Of a stretch of DNA of 64,000 nt, positions 24,720 through 36,171 are shown piece by piece. A program made the translations under genes and the position numbers. The notes beneath the pieces are model-generated. The model searched no databases, had not been told where the DNA came from, and saw only the letters and a list, made by a program, of their open reading frames with translations. The DNA comes from Diphasiastrum complanatum (Eukaryota > Streptophyta > Lycopodiopsida > Lycopodiales > Lycopodiaceae). The number at the start of each line of letters is the position of its first letter. Position 1 is the stretch's first letter. The stretch lies in the NCBI GenBank assembly GCA_029204225.1, contig CM055099.1:43330234-43394233 (forward strand), read 5' to 3'.

Positions 24720-25220
24720 TCAACTCACAAACATCTGATAGGGTCCTGTAATGCCGCACAATGCATTGTGCACCAACTCCACATCACGTATGCGCTCACC
24801 AATAGAATGCAGTTCATCTCTCATTGTCTTTATTCTGGTCATGTATGTCTGAATGTGCTCTCCTAGCTCCATGTGGGCACTATTCAACTTTGACTTCAAA
24901 AACATGATTCTTGACAGATTTGACATCTCGAACTGCTCCTTTAGCACATCTCATGCCTATCTGGGTGTAACAACATCACAAATGTGGGTAATGATGTGAT
25001 CCTTCACTAACAAGTTAATGAAGGTCAAAGCTTTCCTCATCTTTTTGTCGAACACCTTGATATCTGTTTCATTTGGCGGCCTTCTCTCATCACCTGTGAC
25101 GACTTCCCACACGTCTTTCTCCATCAGTATGTTTTTCATTTTGAATTTCCACACTGCATAGTTGGAAATCCCGTCCAATTTGTTACTTTCACTCAAAATG
25201 GACTCTCCCATGTTTGCCAT
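24720..25220 (-). pseudogene. Copia 1 gag N-terminal part
   Basis: ATG at 25220: MANMGESILSESNKLDGISN, then WKFKMKN (UBN2/gag domain). In-frame TAG and TGA interrupt at about 24950-24960, and a TGA at 24720 separates it from the next frame. Confidence 0.82.
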
Positions 25221-25396
25221 CACAAAACTGCTTGAAACTTCTGCCTTAGGCTAAGAACAGTATGTCGAGGCCGACAGTGATGTCAGAAGTTGAAAATAAT
25301 GACCTGCACTTTTTTCCTTACCAGGCCACTCGCCGCTTTTCCACCAATTTGAAAGCCAAATCGGCGTTGCCTTCCGAAATGCACTCAGTCCTCAAC

Positions 25397-25930
25397 TGTT
25401 GAATTTCACACGTGTGGACTACCCACTACATGTACTTGTGATTTCCTAAGGTGTGTAGATGCACCAAGATCAAGACTAGATTGAGATTCAAGATCAATCT
25501 TAGATCCTATGGCAAAAACACACTACTACATGCATTCAATCTCTTCCAACCCTCACTCACACGTGTGGGAAGTATTCAAAAAATAATCTAAGTTAAAACA
25601 AGATGCTCTCCTCAGGTAGAGAGAGAAAAAGCATCATGAGCTCTCGGGTAGAGAGAGAAAGCTAGAAATCCAATAACTCACAAAATCCATGAAATCACCA
25701 AATCAATTGGATTCAAAATGAGGAGTACAATGATACTAGTAGATCCACGAGCTACCACTATGCTTAACTATGATTGGACCATATTTTGTCACCTCTTGAT
25801 CCTATTGGATCATTGATCCATGCACCTCTTAATTCTATTGGGCTATATTCAAGCACACCTCAATTTTCTATTGGACCTCACAAGGTTCCACCTCTAAGTC
25901 CTATTGGACCTCTTGGAGTTCATCAAACAA
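25397..25930 (-). repeat. Copia 2 3' LTR (truncated)
   Basis: Aligns base for base with 29052-29585. The break at 25930 coincides with the end of the gag-pol frame, whose last codons (SEPIV, stop) use LTR sequence. Confidence 0.9.
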
Positions 25931-28295
25931 TAGGCTCGGATCTATCTCTCATGGATTTTCTTGGTGAGAAAATCCGAGGAGAGTCTTCTTCAAATCTCGA
26001 CCCCATCACATCATGATTGTCTTCAAGATCAATAATTGATGGTGCATCCATAGATTTCTTGATCTCGGCCTCTTCAAAAGATGAGTGTTGATCTTCATGA
26101 AAGACAACATCTCTACTTTCAATAACTTGAGAAGTAGAGAGTATAAAGTCTCTATAGGCCTTCTTGGTGGATGAGTATCCAACCATGATCCCTTTGCTTG
26201 CACTAGGATCTTCCTTCTTCCTTGTTTTCAAGGGAATATGGACAAAACATAAGCATCCAAAAACTCTAAGGTGATCAACCTTAGGCTTCTTCAAAAATAA
26301 GATTTCATATGGTGACTTTCCTCCAAGAGCTATATGTGTGAGCCTATTGCAAAGATAATTTTCACAATTAACGGCTTCTCCCCAAAAATCTTTGGGCAAA
26401 GATGCCTCAATTCTCATAGATTTTGCACATTCACATAGAGATCTATTCTTTCTCTCGGCCACTCCATTTTGAGATGGAGAGTAGGCACAAGAAATCTCTC
26501 TTTTAATGCCTTCAAGCTCACAAAAATCTTGGAATTTATTGGAGATATATTCACCACCTCCATCACTTCTAAGAGCTTTAATCTTGAATGAGAATTGCTT
26601 CTCTACATAAGCTTTGAAAATAAGGAAATGATCAAACACCATAGATTTAGAAGCAAGAAGATATATCCAAGTGAATCTTGTGTAATCATCAATGAAAGTA
26701 ACAAAACAAGTGGCTCCTCCCTTGCTTGTAGTTGATGAGAAATGTACATCCGAGTGGATTAACTCCAAAGGATGCTTGATTTTGATAGAAGATCTTGTAA
26801 ATGGCTTTTTGTGAGATTTAGCAATAGCACAAGCCTCACAAGGCTTGATCTTCTTGGAGAGTGACTTTGGCAAGCCAATAGCTTTGGCTTCTTTGATCAT
26901 AGAGAGCATGGATTTATAGCTGGGATGTCCCAACCTCCTATGCCATAATTCCTCCATAGAGAGCTTGTTCACAAGAGCAACATTACAAGCATTCACATAC
27001 TCATTTGGATCTAGTTTATAGATGCCACCAAATCTAGATCCTAATGCAAGTATCTCATCATTCTTCTTGATAGTGCAAGTATCAACATTGAATCTTACAT
27101 CAAGGCCATTATCAAGCAACTGGCCAACACTAATAAGATTCTTGGTAAGCTTAGGTACATAAAGAACTCTAGAGAGAGAAAGAACTTTAGAGGATGCAAG
27201 CTTCAAGGGAATGTTCCCTATGCCTTCAGTAGGACATTCAAAATCATTTGCAGTGTATATTGATTTCTTGACTCCATCATAAGGTGCAATAGAAGAGAAA
27301 GAGTCCTTGGAGCTACACATATGTGAAGAGGCTCCATTATCAATATACCATAGGCCATCCTTCTTGAAAGGAGTAGATGAGAAACTAGAGACCGTAAGAG
27401 ATCCCTCTCCATCACTTGCAATAGTGTCTTCCTTCTCATTGGTAATATTGGCTTGCTTGAGTTGATTCTTTTTGAAGCAATTGGTGGCATAATGACCTTT
27501 CTTGCCACAATAAAAGCACTTGATCTTCTTCTTCTTGAGCTTGGATGATGAAGCATTAGAGGAATCATCTTTCTCCTCATCTTTGTCTTTGGATTTGACT
27601 TTGTCCTTGCTTGAGGATTGTTGATGTTGGTTCTTGCTCCTCCCTTTGTGCTTATCCTTGGCAAAGAGAGCTTTGCCATCATTATGAGTGAGAGAAAGCT
27701 TGTCCATCCTCAAGAGCTTGTACTCTTGTCTTGATTCTTCCAAAATTAGCACACTTTGGAGAGCCTCCAAACTTGGTAACTCCTCCTTAATGGCATAGGA
27801 TTGGACAAGGTTATCAAATTCACTTCTCAAGCCATTGAGAATGACTTGAACTAGCTCATTTTGATTGATGGAATCACCAATGCAAGCAAGCTCTCTATGA
27901 ATATCTTTTACTCTCAAAACATAACTAGATGCACTCTCATCACTCTTTTGGCTACTTTGAAAGATTTGATTCCTAAGAGTGAGAAGCCTAGAGGTATTCT
28001 TAGCCTCACAGATAGTCTTGAGACAATCCCAAGCTTCTTTGGCTGCTGTACAAGTACCTATCTCCCTCAATATCTCATTAGAGACATTCATCTTAATGTA
28101 GTGGAGAGCCATCCTAGCTCTCTTTTTGTATTTTTGAACCTCTTGAAGAACTTGTGGTTCTTCTTCAAGGCCAAGAACTATGTCCATCACGTCTTGAAGA
28201 ATCAAGATGGACTCCATCCTCATTTTCCAAATTGAATAATTTGAAGTGGTCAATCTTTCACTTGGTTCCAACAAGGATGAACCCATTGAAGACAT
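25923..28295 (-). CDS. Copia 2 gag-protease-integrase polyprotein, intact frame
   Basis: 790 codons from ATG at 28295 without a stop. Gag occupies residues 1-250. A CCHC zinc knuckle (CFYCGKKGHYATNC) is at 260-273 after a Lys/Ser-rich stretch. The protease site reads YIDNGASSHM at about 317-326, where most copia proteases have DSG or DTG. Integrase has the H-H-C-C domain (HRRLGH..CEACAIAKSH, 452-494) and catalytic Asp515, Asp578 and Glu614, then the GKSPYEILF and VFGCLCFVHIP segments. The frame ends soon after, where RT should begin. It can encode particle and integration functions but not copy itself alone. Confidence 0.92.
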   Translation of the reverse strand: MSSMGSSLLEPSERLTTSNYSIWKMRMESILILQDVMDIVLGLEEEPQVLQEVQKYKKRARMALHYIKMNVSNEILREIGTCTAAKEAWDCLKTICEAKNTSRLLTLRNQIFQSSQKSDESASSYVLRVKDIHRELACIGDSINQNELVQVILNGLRSEFDNLVQSYAIKEELPSLEALQSVLILEESRQEYKLLRMDKLSLTHNDGKALFAKDKHKGRSKNQHQQSSSKDKVKSKDKDEEKDDSSNASSSKLKKKKIKCFYCGKKGHYATNCFKKNQLKQANITNEKEDTIASDGEGSLTVSSFSSTPFKKDGLWYIDNGASSHMCSSKDSFSSIAPYDGVKKSIYTANDFECPTEGIGNIPLKLASSKVLSLSRVLYVPKLTKNLISVGQLLDNGLDVRFNVDTCTIKKNDEILALGSRFGGIYKLDPNEYVNACNVALVNKLSMEELWHRRLGHPSYKSMLSMIKEAKAIGLPKSLSKKIKPCEACAIAKSHKKPFTRSSIKIKHPLELIHSDVHFSSTTSKGGATCFVTFIDDYTRFTWIYLLASKSMVFDHFLIFKAYVEKQFSFKIKALRSDGGGEYISNKFQDFCELEGIKREISCAYSPSQNGVAERKNRSLCECAKSMRIEASLPKDFWGEAVNCENYLCNRLTHIALGGKSPYEILFLKKPKVDHLRVFGCLCFVHIPLKTRKKEDPSASKGIMVGYSSTKKAYRDFILSTSQVIESRDVVFHEDQHSSFEEAEIKKSMDAPSIIDLEDNHDVMGSRFEEDSPRIFSPRKSMRDRSEPIV

Positions 28296-29039
28296 TTGAA
28301 GTGAAGAAAACTCAAATTATGAACAATAAATGCTGCTACACACTCTCAATAGGATCCAATAATTGAGTACTATCTCCTCCTATGAAAGATCTTGCAACTA
28401 TTTGTGAATTGATTCTCACTAGCTACTCAAATCTCTCTAAAACAAGATCTATTTCACATCAAATGATGGAGTATAGGCAAAGTTAGGATCAATCACTATT
28501 AGCACGTGTGAAGTACTCTAAGAAACCAAATTTGACTCAAATACAATGATATTGCATGAAACAAAATGGCTAAGATCTCAAAACAGTGCCTAGATCACAT
28601 ATAGATGAGATCGGCAAGCATACAACTGTGATTTTGGATCAACCAAGCAATCTCTTGAACAAACCAAATGTGTCCACCCAGGTCTAGGTGCCCTACCTAA
28701 CCCTCTTCAAAAGCTTATAACTTTTGATTGGCACAACCAAATGGAATGAAACTGATTGCATCAGAAACTAGACAATAATAGCCTCAAAATAAGCTATCAA
28801 GCAAGATAAATGGATCAAACATGAGAGAAACTTCCAAACTGAAATTGGATGTTCCTCACACGTGTCTGAGCACCTGATTCCATATAGTACCAGGTCAGAC
28901 CCAATCAATGTCCTTTTGATCTCTTTTGATCCAAGATTGAACAAGATAGCTAGGAAGATGGGCCTTGACAACTTCTAGCTCAAGATTGATGAAATTTTTT
29001 TCACTTAGATGGATCAAAATGCATGGTAACCCTAGGTAG

Positions 29040-29051
29040 GCTCTGATACCA
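29040..29051 (-). promoter_or_regulatory. Copia 2 primer-binding site (tRNA-iMet)
   Basis: Minus-strand TGGTATCAGAGC directly abutting the 5' LTR. Confidence 0.88.
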
Positions 29052-29711
29052 TGTTGAATTTCACACGTGTGGACTGTCCACTACATGTACTTGTGATCTC
29101 CTAAGGTGTGTAGATGCACCAAGATCAAGACTAGATTGAGATTCAAGATCAATCTTAGATCCTATGGCAAAAACACACTACTACATGCATTCAATCACTT
29201 CCAACTCTCACTCACACGTGTGGGAGGTATTCAAAAAATAATCTAAGTAAAAACAAGCTACTCTCCTAGGGTTGAGAGAGAAAAAACATCATGAGCTCTC
29301 GGGTAGAGAGAGAAAGCTAGAAATCCAATAACTCACAAAATCCATGAAATCACCAAATCAATTGGATTCAAAATGAGGAGTACAATGATACTAGTAGATC
29401 CACGAGCTACCACTATGCTTAACTATGATTGGACCATATTTTGTCACCTCTTGATCCTATTGGATCATTGATCCATGCACCTCTTAATTCTATTGGACTA
29501 TATTCAAGCACACCTCAATTTTCTATTGGACCTCACAAGGTTCCACCTCTAAATCCTATTGGACCTCTTGGAATTCATCAAACAAAAGCTTTACACTTGT
29601 CTACACTCTAATTGGCACGTGTTTAGCCTCTTACTCTATTTTGGCTCAATAGTGGCATTACAAGTGGAAATGCATAATTTGCCATCTATGCCAAATTTAT
29701 TTCTATCAACA
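29052..29711 (-). repeat. Copia 2 5' LTR
   Basis: 660 bp, TGTTGA...TCAACA. Contains two perfect CACACGTGTG palindromes (G-box-like) and repeated (T)CCTATTGGAYC motifs. Confidence 0.88.
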
Positions 29712-30927
29712 TCCTACACCTAGATGCTTGATGTAAAAAACATAAGACCCCTATATCTAACATAGATAATCTTTTTCAATTCTTCACATCAACTCCCAAC
29801 AACGTGCCCAGTGGAATGGTGAAATCACTTCTGGCATACTCTGAACACTTTCTCCACTACAATCACTCTGTTTTGCTGTACGGTACTTGCAGGTACAGTC
29901 TGGGTGCCCTTCGTTTGGGGGTTATAGCCTTTCGTTTGGGTCAAAACAGGCAAAGGACCCAAGAATAGGGACTTTTCTAGTTTTTAAACTGTTTCTTCAC
30001 CTTGAAGAAACTTCACTCTTCACTTGTGAAGGGACCCAACTCCAATTTCAGTATTAAATTTTTTAATGAAGTTGAAGGCCAGAAAGCACTTCACTTCTTC
30101 AGGGCCCTCTTCAACAACCCTTTAGACTCCATCCAATGGTTGAATCTGCTCCAACTGTGGATATCCCTTCTGGGTATCACAATCCGAGCTGTCGATCTTG
30201 TAACTCCTCTATCCAACATATATGAGCACTTCTGTGCACCAATGGAGTGTCTTGTAGACATTGTCCACTTCGAAACACTATGGTTTCCCTTTGGTTCAAC
30301 GCGCGAATAGTCCGCGACCTCCCTGTCTACGGCTGCGCCTCCCCAAACTCATTTTTGCTTGATCTAACTCGCCTATGGATCAATTTGAGCATGATCTGAG
30401 GCCTGGAGCAGGGTCGTCCTACTGATCCCAAGTCTGTAGAGTGTTCACTCAAGAAATTCCGTGGAGAAACGGTGATTTTAGCTCAACTTGACAAAGTGGC
30501 TTTTTTCACCTTTTATCGCAAATCTGCTAGGTTAACTGTCTGGAGACAAATCTCTGACATAAACCTCAGAATCTCTCCATGGATGGTTGACAATGTGATT
30601 AGCTTCCTTCTTGTCCTTACGGCATCCAAAACGGTGCACAATCAGCGAAGAAATCACCAGTTATGTATAAAAACCGTAACCCCAAACCCGGTTTCAATTT
30701 TTTGCTGGCTTCAAAATTGTCAAATTTTCACTAAATTTTTTCCTGTCTGATGCTATGCACAGGCTAATAATCCCTCTGCTGGGCTTGGCAAGCCTCTATA
30801 AACTAGAAACCATCCACCAGTGCTTCTCTTTCCGTCTTCAACCTGCCGTAAACCCTGAACTCTCAAAAGACAGTTCTCCCGAAGCTCTCTTCAACGACGA
30901 TGTTTTACTGTGTACACTCCCTATATG
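29712..30927 (-). other. Copia 1 5' leader
   Basis: Lies between the inner copia 2 insertion and the copia 1 primer site. It continues on the other side of copia 2 (25221-25396) into gag. Plus-strand frames here show no domains. Confidence 0.6.
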
Positions 30928-30939
30928 GCTCTGATACCA
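30928..30939 (-). promoter_or_regulatory. Copia 1 primer-binding site (tRNA-iMet)
   Basis: Minus-strand TGGTATCAGAGC with no spacer to the 5' LTR, which helps fix the LTR boundary at 30940. Confidence 0.88.
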
Positions 30940-31213
30940 ACTTAGAATTTGCTTTGCACAAGAACATAGATCATGCTACACAGTAACACAGACAGAAAAC
31001 ACTCTCCACAGCAAGCTCACATAGCAACTGTATTTCTCAAAATGAAATTACACTGTACATATAGTTGTTCACTCAGGCAACCCATGCATGACCCAGGTTG
31101 CCGTTGGCGGGACGCGTGTCCCGTCGACTTGCCTCGTGGTGAGGCCAACTGATCCTTATCCATTGATAGGACCCACAGTACAGTAACACAATGATTCTAC
31201 TTTAATTCTAACT
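30940..31213 (-). repeat. Copia 1 5' LTR
   Basis: Near-identical to 22043-22315, followed by the TGTCT target duplication at 31214-31218. Confidence 0.88.
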
Positions 31214-31218
31214 TGTCT

Positions 31219-33430
31219 ATCATCCAATCAAGAGAAACATACTTTTGAATATGATTTTGAAGTGTCGTTGAATCCTATACCTGCTACTAGTTTTATCAAA
31301 CTCTCGTGAACTGTTCACAAGATTACAAACTTTCTAATGTTGTGTCCTGGTTGCCCCCCCCCCCCGTCAGGGTCCTATTTGGTCATAGATTTGCATTTGC
31401 CCTCATCTTTGATGATCTTTTCTGCACTCTCCAGTTCACTTTTTTCCCTTCCCACATTGGGATTATAAGAATCTCCTAATCATTTGAAATTGATACGAGC
31501 CTGTCAAAGTTGAAGACAAATATTAAAACGATAGTCAATGCATTTATCCATAATATTCGAGGTTTAGTGTATTCTAGGTACTTGGAATTGTTTTAGTGAA
31601 TTTGTTGCATACCAAGATTGTCAGTGTTGGTATGAGACGTTTTAGTTACGACACCAATTGCAAGCACGTACAAACACACAACAAATCATAGTGATCTCCT
31701 ATTTCTTAAAGTGAGCTCTCGATATGCTAACAAGTAGCATAGTCCCTTTGATTAACAATCAAAGAAGTACATGCCTTAATGCATAATGGCTGTGATATAG
31801 CTCCGTAGATATGGATCTATGACATGGATAAATAAGGTGCCTGGATCAGGTGTCACAGAACAAAAAAACAAAATGTGTTTGAGACATGGATAAACATCTA
31901 CCCCTAACCTTTGTAGACCCCTTCAAATCTAAGACCGCATTTGAAGGCATGGGATAAAGTGTCAATCTTTCATGCTTTGTTATTTTGTTTGGGTTTGAAG
32001 GACCTTCAATTCATTATGGTCAGTTTTAAGATAAAACACCCAAATAGGCTTGAATTAGATCTTTATACACTTAAAATGGGAGATTGCCTTCAAAGTATGT
32101 GTTGATCTTCCATATACCTATAACTATCAAATATGACATCAGATCAATATGATGTAAAAAGATAAAGTGCTATATTTTCACATGAGCTACATTGAATAAC
32201 TTAGATCCAACAATCATGAACAATCAAGAAACACACAATCAAACTTATGAGTTTCTAAACAATAGTTTGTAATTGAAAAATCATAAGACATCACACTCTA
32301 TATACTACACGTTATGTCAAATCTTTTACAAACATGCAAAGGTTATTGTTTATGGCATTGAGAAATTTATTCCAAGTCAACATGTGTATAGATTATTTTG
32401 TCACACTATGAAACAACCATTTAAAATATATGATTCGATTGCTTTATCACATCCCACAAACAATCTAATGTCTGAAGCACAAATTAGGCTGAAAAACTTA
32501 TGAGAATTAATATATCTCTCCATTTTAAAGTTACATTATTTACTTTTCAAAAATAAGACTCTTGTTGACTTAATTGAGTTGCAAAATTCTCATATCCAGA
32601 TTGGGGAAGAAGCTAGCAAACACAGAAGTAAGTTTATGTACATGTTCATAGCAAGATTATTCTTTTATGTGCATGACCAATCTTGTTGAATCTACTACGC
32701 ACTTCTAGTTATTGGATTTGGAATACTAGTCCATTTCCTATTCCCTAATAGTGTCGTTTCCCACACGAAGCGTGTTTCTGGCCAAATGAAGTTGGATTTG
32801 AGCAGCAGAGGGTCCCTTGGATTTGAATCGGACACACGAGCCTCTAAAAACTTTCCGTCCAACGTTTCAGCATGTATCAACTGAATCCGAACAATTCTTG
32901 GTTCGACACGCCTAGTTTTCCAAAAGTCCTTATTGGGTCTAGAATTTGCGTAGACGTTCCTCTGTCCATACATAACCGTTCAAGGTCTAAATAGTTTATG
33001 CGAGTTGGCCTCGATGTTGCCCACTAGACGAAGGAAATGGCTAGGACAACCATCTCTGTTAGGCTTATTAGACCAGTACTTGGGAAGGTAGAAAAGTAGT
33101 CCATTTCATATGCTATAATAGAATATTTTTTGGCTAAAAGGGTGTTTATGGACAAACGAAGCCGAATTTTATCATAGCATAGATAAAATTTTATCATAAT
33201 GTTACTAATTTTCATTCTATATATGCAGTGTGTACAGCAAAAAGACGCTTTTAGTTGTGCATGGTTCGTCCTGTAAAATACAAAGTTATTTTTTGAGTGG
33301 TATAATTTACAAGTGGATGTAGGTATTGAAAAGGTAATATTCTGTTCATTTGTAGTTCCTTTCATTCTGATTCATATTTTTTTACTATCATTATTTGTAA
33401 TTTGCTGATTCTCGTGTTTTGTGATGACAG
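31219..33430. other. Unassigned DNA
   Basis: AT-rich with a C run near 31357-31369. Short frames show no recognisable domain. No transposon ends matched. Confidence 0.5.
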
Positions 33431-33507
33431 TTCACTCTTGAGCTGTACACTCCTGATGATGTATATAGATTTCGGCAAGAGTTGATCAGAACCTATGCCC
33501 AGTACTG
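33431..33507 (+). CDS. Possible short exon, unidentified
   Basis: Acceptor GATGACAG|TTCACT and donor AGTACTG|GTGTAAG flank a frame reading FTLELYTPDDVYRFRQELIR then TYAQYW. Not recognised. No neighbouring plus-strand exon supports it. Confidence 0.25.
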
Positions 33508-33862
33508 GTGTAAGCGTTGCACCTAGGATTGAGGGCCCTCAAAAGAAAGCTGCTCCTGTCTTAACAGCCTTTCAGGTTGCTCAGGATGCAAGATTATAGA
33601 AGGATTTGTTCCCTTATCAGTTCCTAATACTGATAAAGAAAATATAGAAAAACTGATTGAATAGAGATCTATTTGTAAATAGAGATACATAAAAAAAAAA
33701 TACAATCATTTTACATGTAAACAGCCTGTTTATGGATTTTTTTTTATTGATATCAATATAGATTCTTACAATTAGGTTGTGTCCATAGTGTAATATTGGA
33801 ATGCAATTTTCTATATTGATAAAAAGACGTGATGATTGGCATGTATTTGCTGATAGTGAATC

Positions 33863-35190
33863 TCAATGTTCTTCCATAAGTTGGATTGTTTCGCCAATAT
33901 CTCTGCATTTGATCTCGAGCTCATGTCTTTTACGTACCTGCATAAAACTGATACAAAGTTACTTACAATTATTAGAAAGTTTTGATTGAAACTATTCATA
34001 AAAGATCGAGTGTTTACAGTTACTTACGAGTTTACCATTGAAAATGAATCTGAAGGCTGAAAGTACATCATCTTGTAGGAGCAATAGTTCCCGCCTGATG
34101 TAGTTTAGACTCCAATCTTCTTCCACCTCAACACACATTAAAACGGCATCATTGTATATAATTTCAATATTTTTTCATTTTGAATGTCCACTGGCTTCCA
34201 AGTCTTGATCGAGTGGCACCCATTCACCTTTATTTTTTTTTCATCTTTGATAATGGAAGCATAAGCTCAACATTTGTTTTTCAATTTGATAACGGAAGCA
34301 CATGGAAGATATTTTAATTCTGCATTCTATTTCTCCATTTGAAATTTTGTCCCAGCCTTCATCCATAAGCTCAAATAATAAACTATTTGATAAATTTTTG
34401 CATATAAACATTGTTGGGATTTTGTGTACATTGACACTTGAAAAGAAATCCACAAATATATTCAAGGAAATGAACCAACTCAATCTGACTGTTTTTTTAT
34501 CCCGTGCTCATTTCTAATGAATTTTTTACATCATTATATATCTTGCAATGAAATGATTCTGAAACTGTAGCATCTGGTGCAATCCATTCATCACTTTCAA
34601 AACTAGGTAATGGAATTGGTACTATTTGTCCAAAATTTTCTTTTGTATCAGGAATGTACATTGATTCATAAAAAAAGATGGCTAGAGCTTTTGCAATTCT
34701 ACCTCGATATTGCAGCTGTCCAATATCAGTGTGAATAACATCTAACACACCTGCTAAAGATCCACTCGGCTCCCATTCATTTATGTTGGATGGATATAAA
34801 TCTGCAAGAGAAAAATGATCAGATTAGCAAGTTTACTATTAGATATTTATAAATGACAAAAATCAAGGTATCAAAAATAAAAATACTCATAGTTGTTTTA
34901 TTTGTGATCCTGATGGTTGAATCCTTGTACATTTATCTCTGAATGCATATATACATGTTGAACTAGAATTTCCAAAATAGATTCTCCTCCTGATGATGTT
35001 CTGAAATCCAAAATTTTGGTCTTCCAATAAGATTGAAATGCTCCTCTTGATGATGGATGCATCAAAACCCAAGAGTTTTTTGAATATTTTCTTGGCACCC
35101 ATAATCCATTATCATTTGTCTCGTTGAGGAGCACGGCTTCCTTGATGGCGCCATTCGTAATTTGCACGCAAAAATCTAAAACAATGAACT
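33863..35190 (-). pseudogene. Exon-like segments of an unidentified host-type gene
   Basis: Four minus-strand pieces with protein-like content. (1) About 34890-35190: VQITNGAIKEAVLLNE, GLWVPRKYSKNSWVLMHPSS, then frame changes. (2) 34497-34801 after acceptor TCTCTTGCAG: EWEPSGSLAGVLDVI, QYRGRIAKALAIFFYESMY, ending at a stop. (3) 34028 to about 34232: EWVPLDQDLEASG, CVEVEEDWSLNYIRRELLLL, donor CTC|GTAAGTA. (4) 33863-33937 after acceptor TTATGCAG: VRKRHELEIKCRDIGETIQL, stop. Pieces 3 and 4 join in frame. Frame breaks in piece 1 and the stop in piece 2 point to decay. I do not recognise the family; it is not retroelement-like. Confidence 0.5.
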
Positions 35191-35900
35191 ATGAATATGA
35201 GAATTTGCGTAGACAAAATGCCATGAATCTGAAAAAATGTGTTGGCAAAAATTTGAAATACTAATCTATTTGGCGCCACAAATTAACTCTGGTTAACCCT
35301 GTTAACCATGATTTGACATGCATATACATTAATGGTACATCGATTTTCTCATCTCAACCATCTATCATATTCATTTTCAATATTTTTGGGTCTCTTCGGG
35401 CAGTGATGTGCTGGAAGGGCAGGCCTCATCAACCAATAGCATTTTCACATGCTGCCTGACGAAACAACAATATATTTTAAAAGTTTTTATTTTATCCATA
35501 TTTGGAAAATTCTACGTCACGTAGAACCCCGATTTCAAGGTTTCAATTGGTCCACATGGCAACGAAAATAAGAAACAAAAACATCTTTTTCAAAGGCCCT
35601 TTTCGGGCTCTAAATTTCTCTAATGATTAGAGCCAAATTGAGCTTTGCATTCTAACATCTCTGATTGTACAAGAAATTGAGAGCTAAATCAAGCAAAAGG
35701 GCAGTTTTACACTTTTTCTCACCTTTCTCTGAAGTGCGTTTGGATCAAATCGGATTGGAACTGAATTTTCAGACCTGAAAGGTGGTAGTACGAAATTCTG
35801 GAATTCCGCATGTGTGAAAATCAGTGATTTTTAGTCCCTTTTATCTCTTTGCTTGTAGATCCAAAGATAGTGGTGTTATAGCTTGATGGAAAGCTTATGA
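35191..35900. other. Unassigned DNA upstream of copia 3
   Basis: No gene seen. It may include the lost 5' part of copia element 3. Confidence 0.45.
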
Positions 35901-35904
35901 TCTA

Positions 35905-36171
35905 ACATTCTTGATGTTGATGAGAAGGATCTTACTTTGGATGGTGGTGAGCCAAGGAGAACATCAAGAGAAAGACAAGTACCTTCAAGGCTCACATATG
36001 ATCAAAAGGGTAAGCAAGTAGTTTCTGGAAATTATGCTGCTTTCCTAGCCTCTTTGGATGAGCCTACAAGTGTAGATCAAACAAGGAAAGAAGAGGAGTG
36101 GATCCAAGCAATGGATTTTGAGTATCAATCTCTTATGAAGAATGGAACATCTTTTGGAGGATCTTCTTGTG
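35905..36171 (+). pseudogene. Copia 3: RT N-terminal part, interrupted by gypsy II
   Basis: The frame reads DLTLDGGEPRRTSRERQVPS, then AAFLASLDEPTSVDQ and WIQAMDFEYQSLMKNGT, the linker and first segment of copia RT. It then runs into GGSSC and the TTGTG target duplication of gypsy II. Continuing past that insertion (43,429 on) the frame stays open but is not RT. Confidence 0.7.

Larger units (their letters stand above)
25397..29711 (-). mobile_element. Ty1/copia element 2, lacks RT and RNase H
   Basis: Nested in the leader of copia 1. The 5' LTR (29052-29711) is full length with TGTTGA...TCAACA ends; the 3' LTR (25397-25930) lacks its first 126 bp. One deletion removed everything from just after integrase into the 3' LTR. 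The two LTRs differ at roughly 15-20 sites over 534 bp, so it is fairly young. No clear target duplication was found at the outer ends. Confidence 0.88.
22043..31213 (-). mobile_element. Ty1/copia element 1 (interrupted by copia element 2)
   Basis: Bounded by two 273-274-bp LTRs (22043-22315 and 30940-31213) and by 5-bp direct repeats TGTCT at 22038-22042 and 31214-31218. Minus-strand order is 5' LTR, primer site, long leader, gag, integrase, RT, RNase H, 3' LTR. Protease and integrase N-terminus are deleted, part of RT is deleted, and gag has stops. Copia element 2 (25397-29711) sits in its leader. Confidence 0.9.

Noticed and set aside
25391-29716. Target-site duplication for copia 2
   Set aside because: The flanks TCAAC and TCCTA do not match, so no TSD is claimed.
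30002-30750. Plus-strand frames in the copia 1 leader
   Set aside because: They lie antisense in a retrotransposon leader with no recognisable domain.
34241-34517. Frames on both strands between exon-like pieces
   Set aside because: AT-rich, overlapping, with no splice or domain support.
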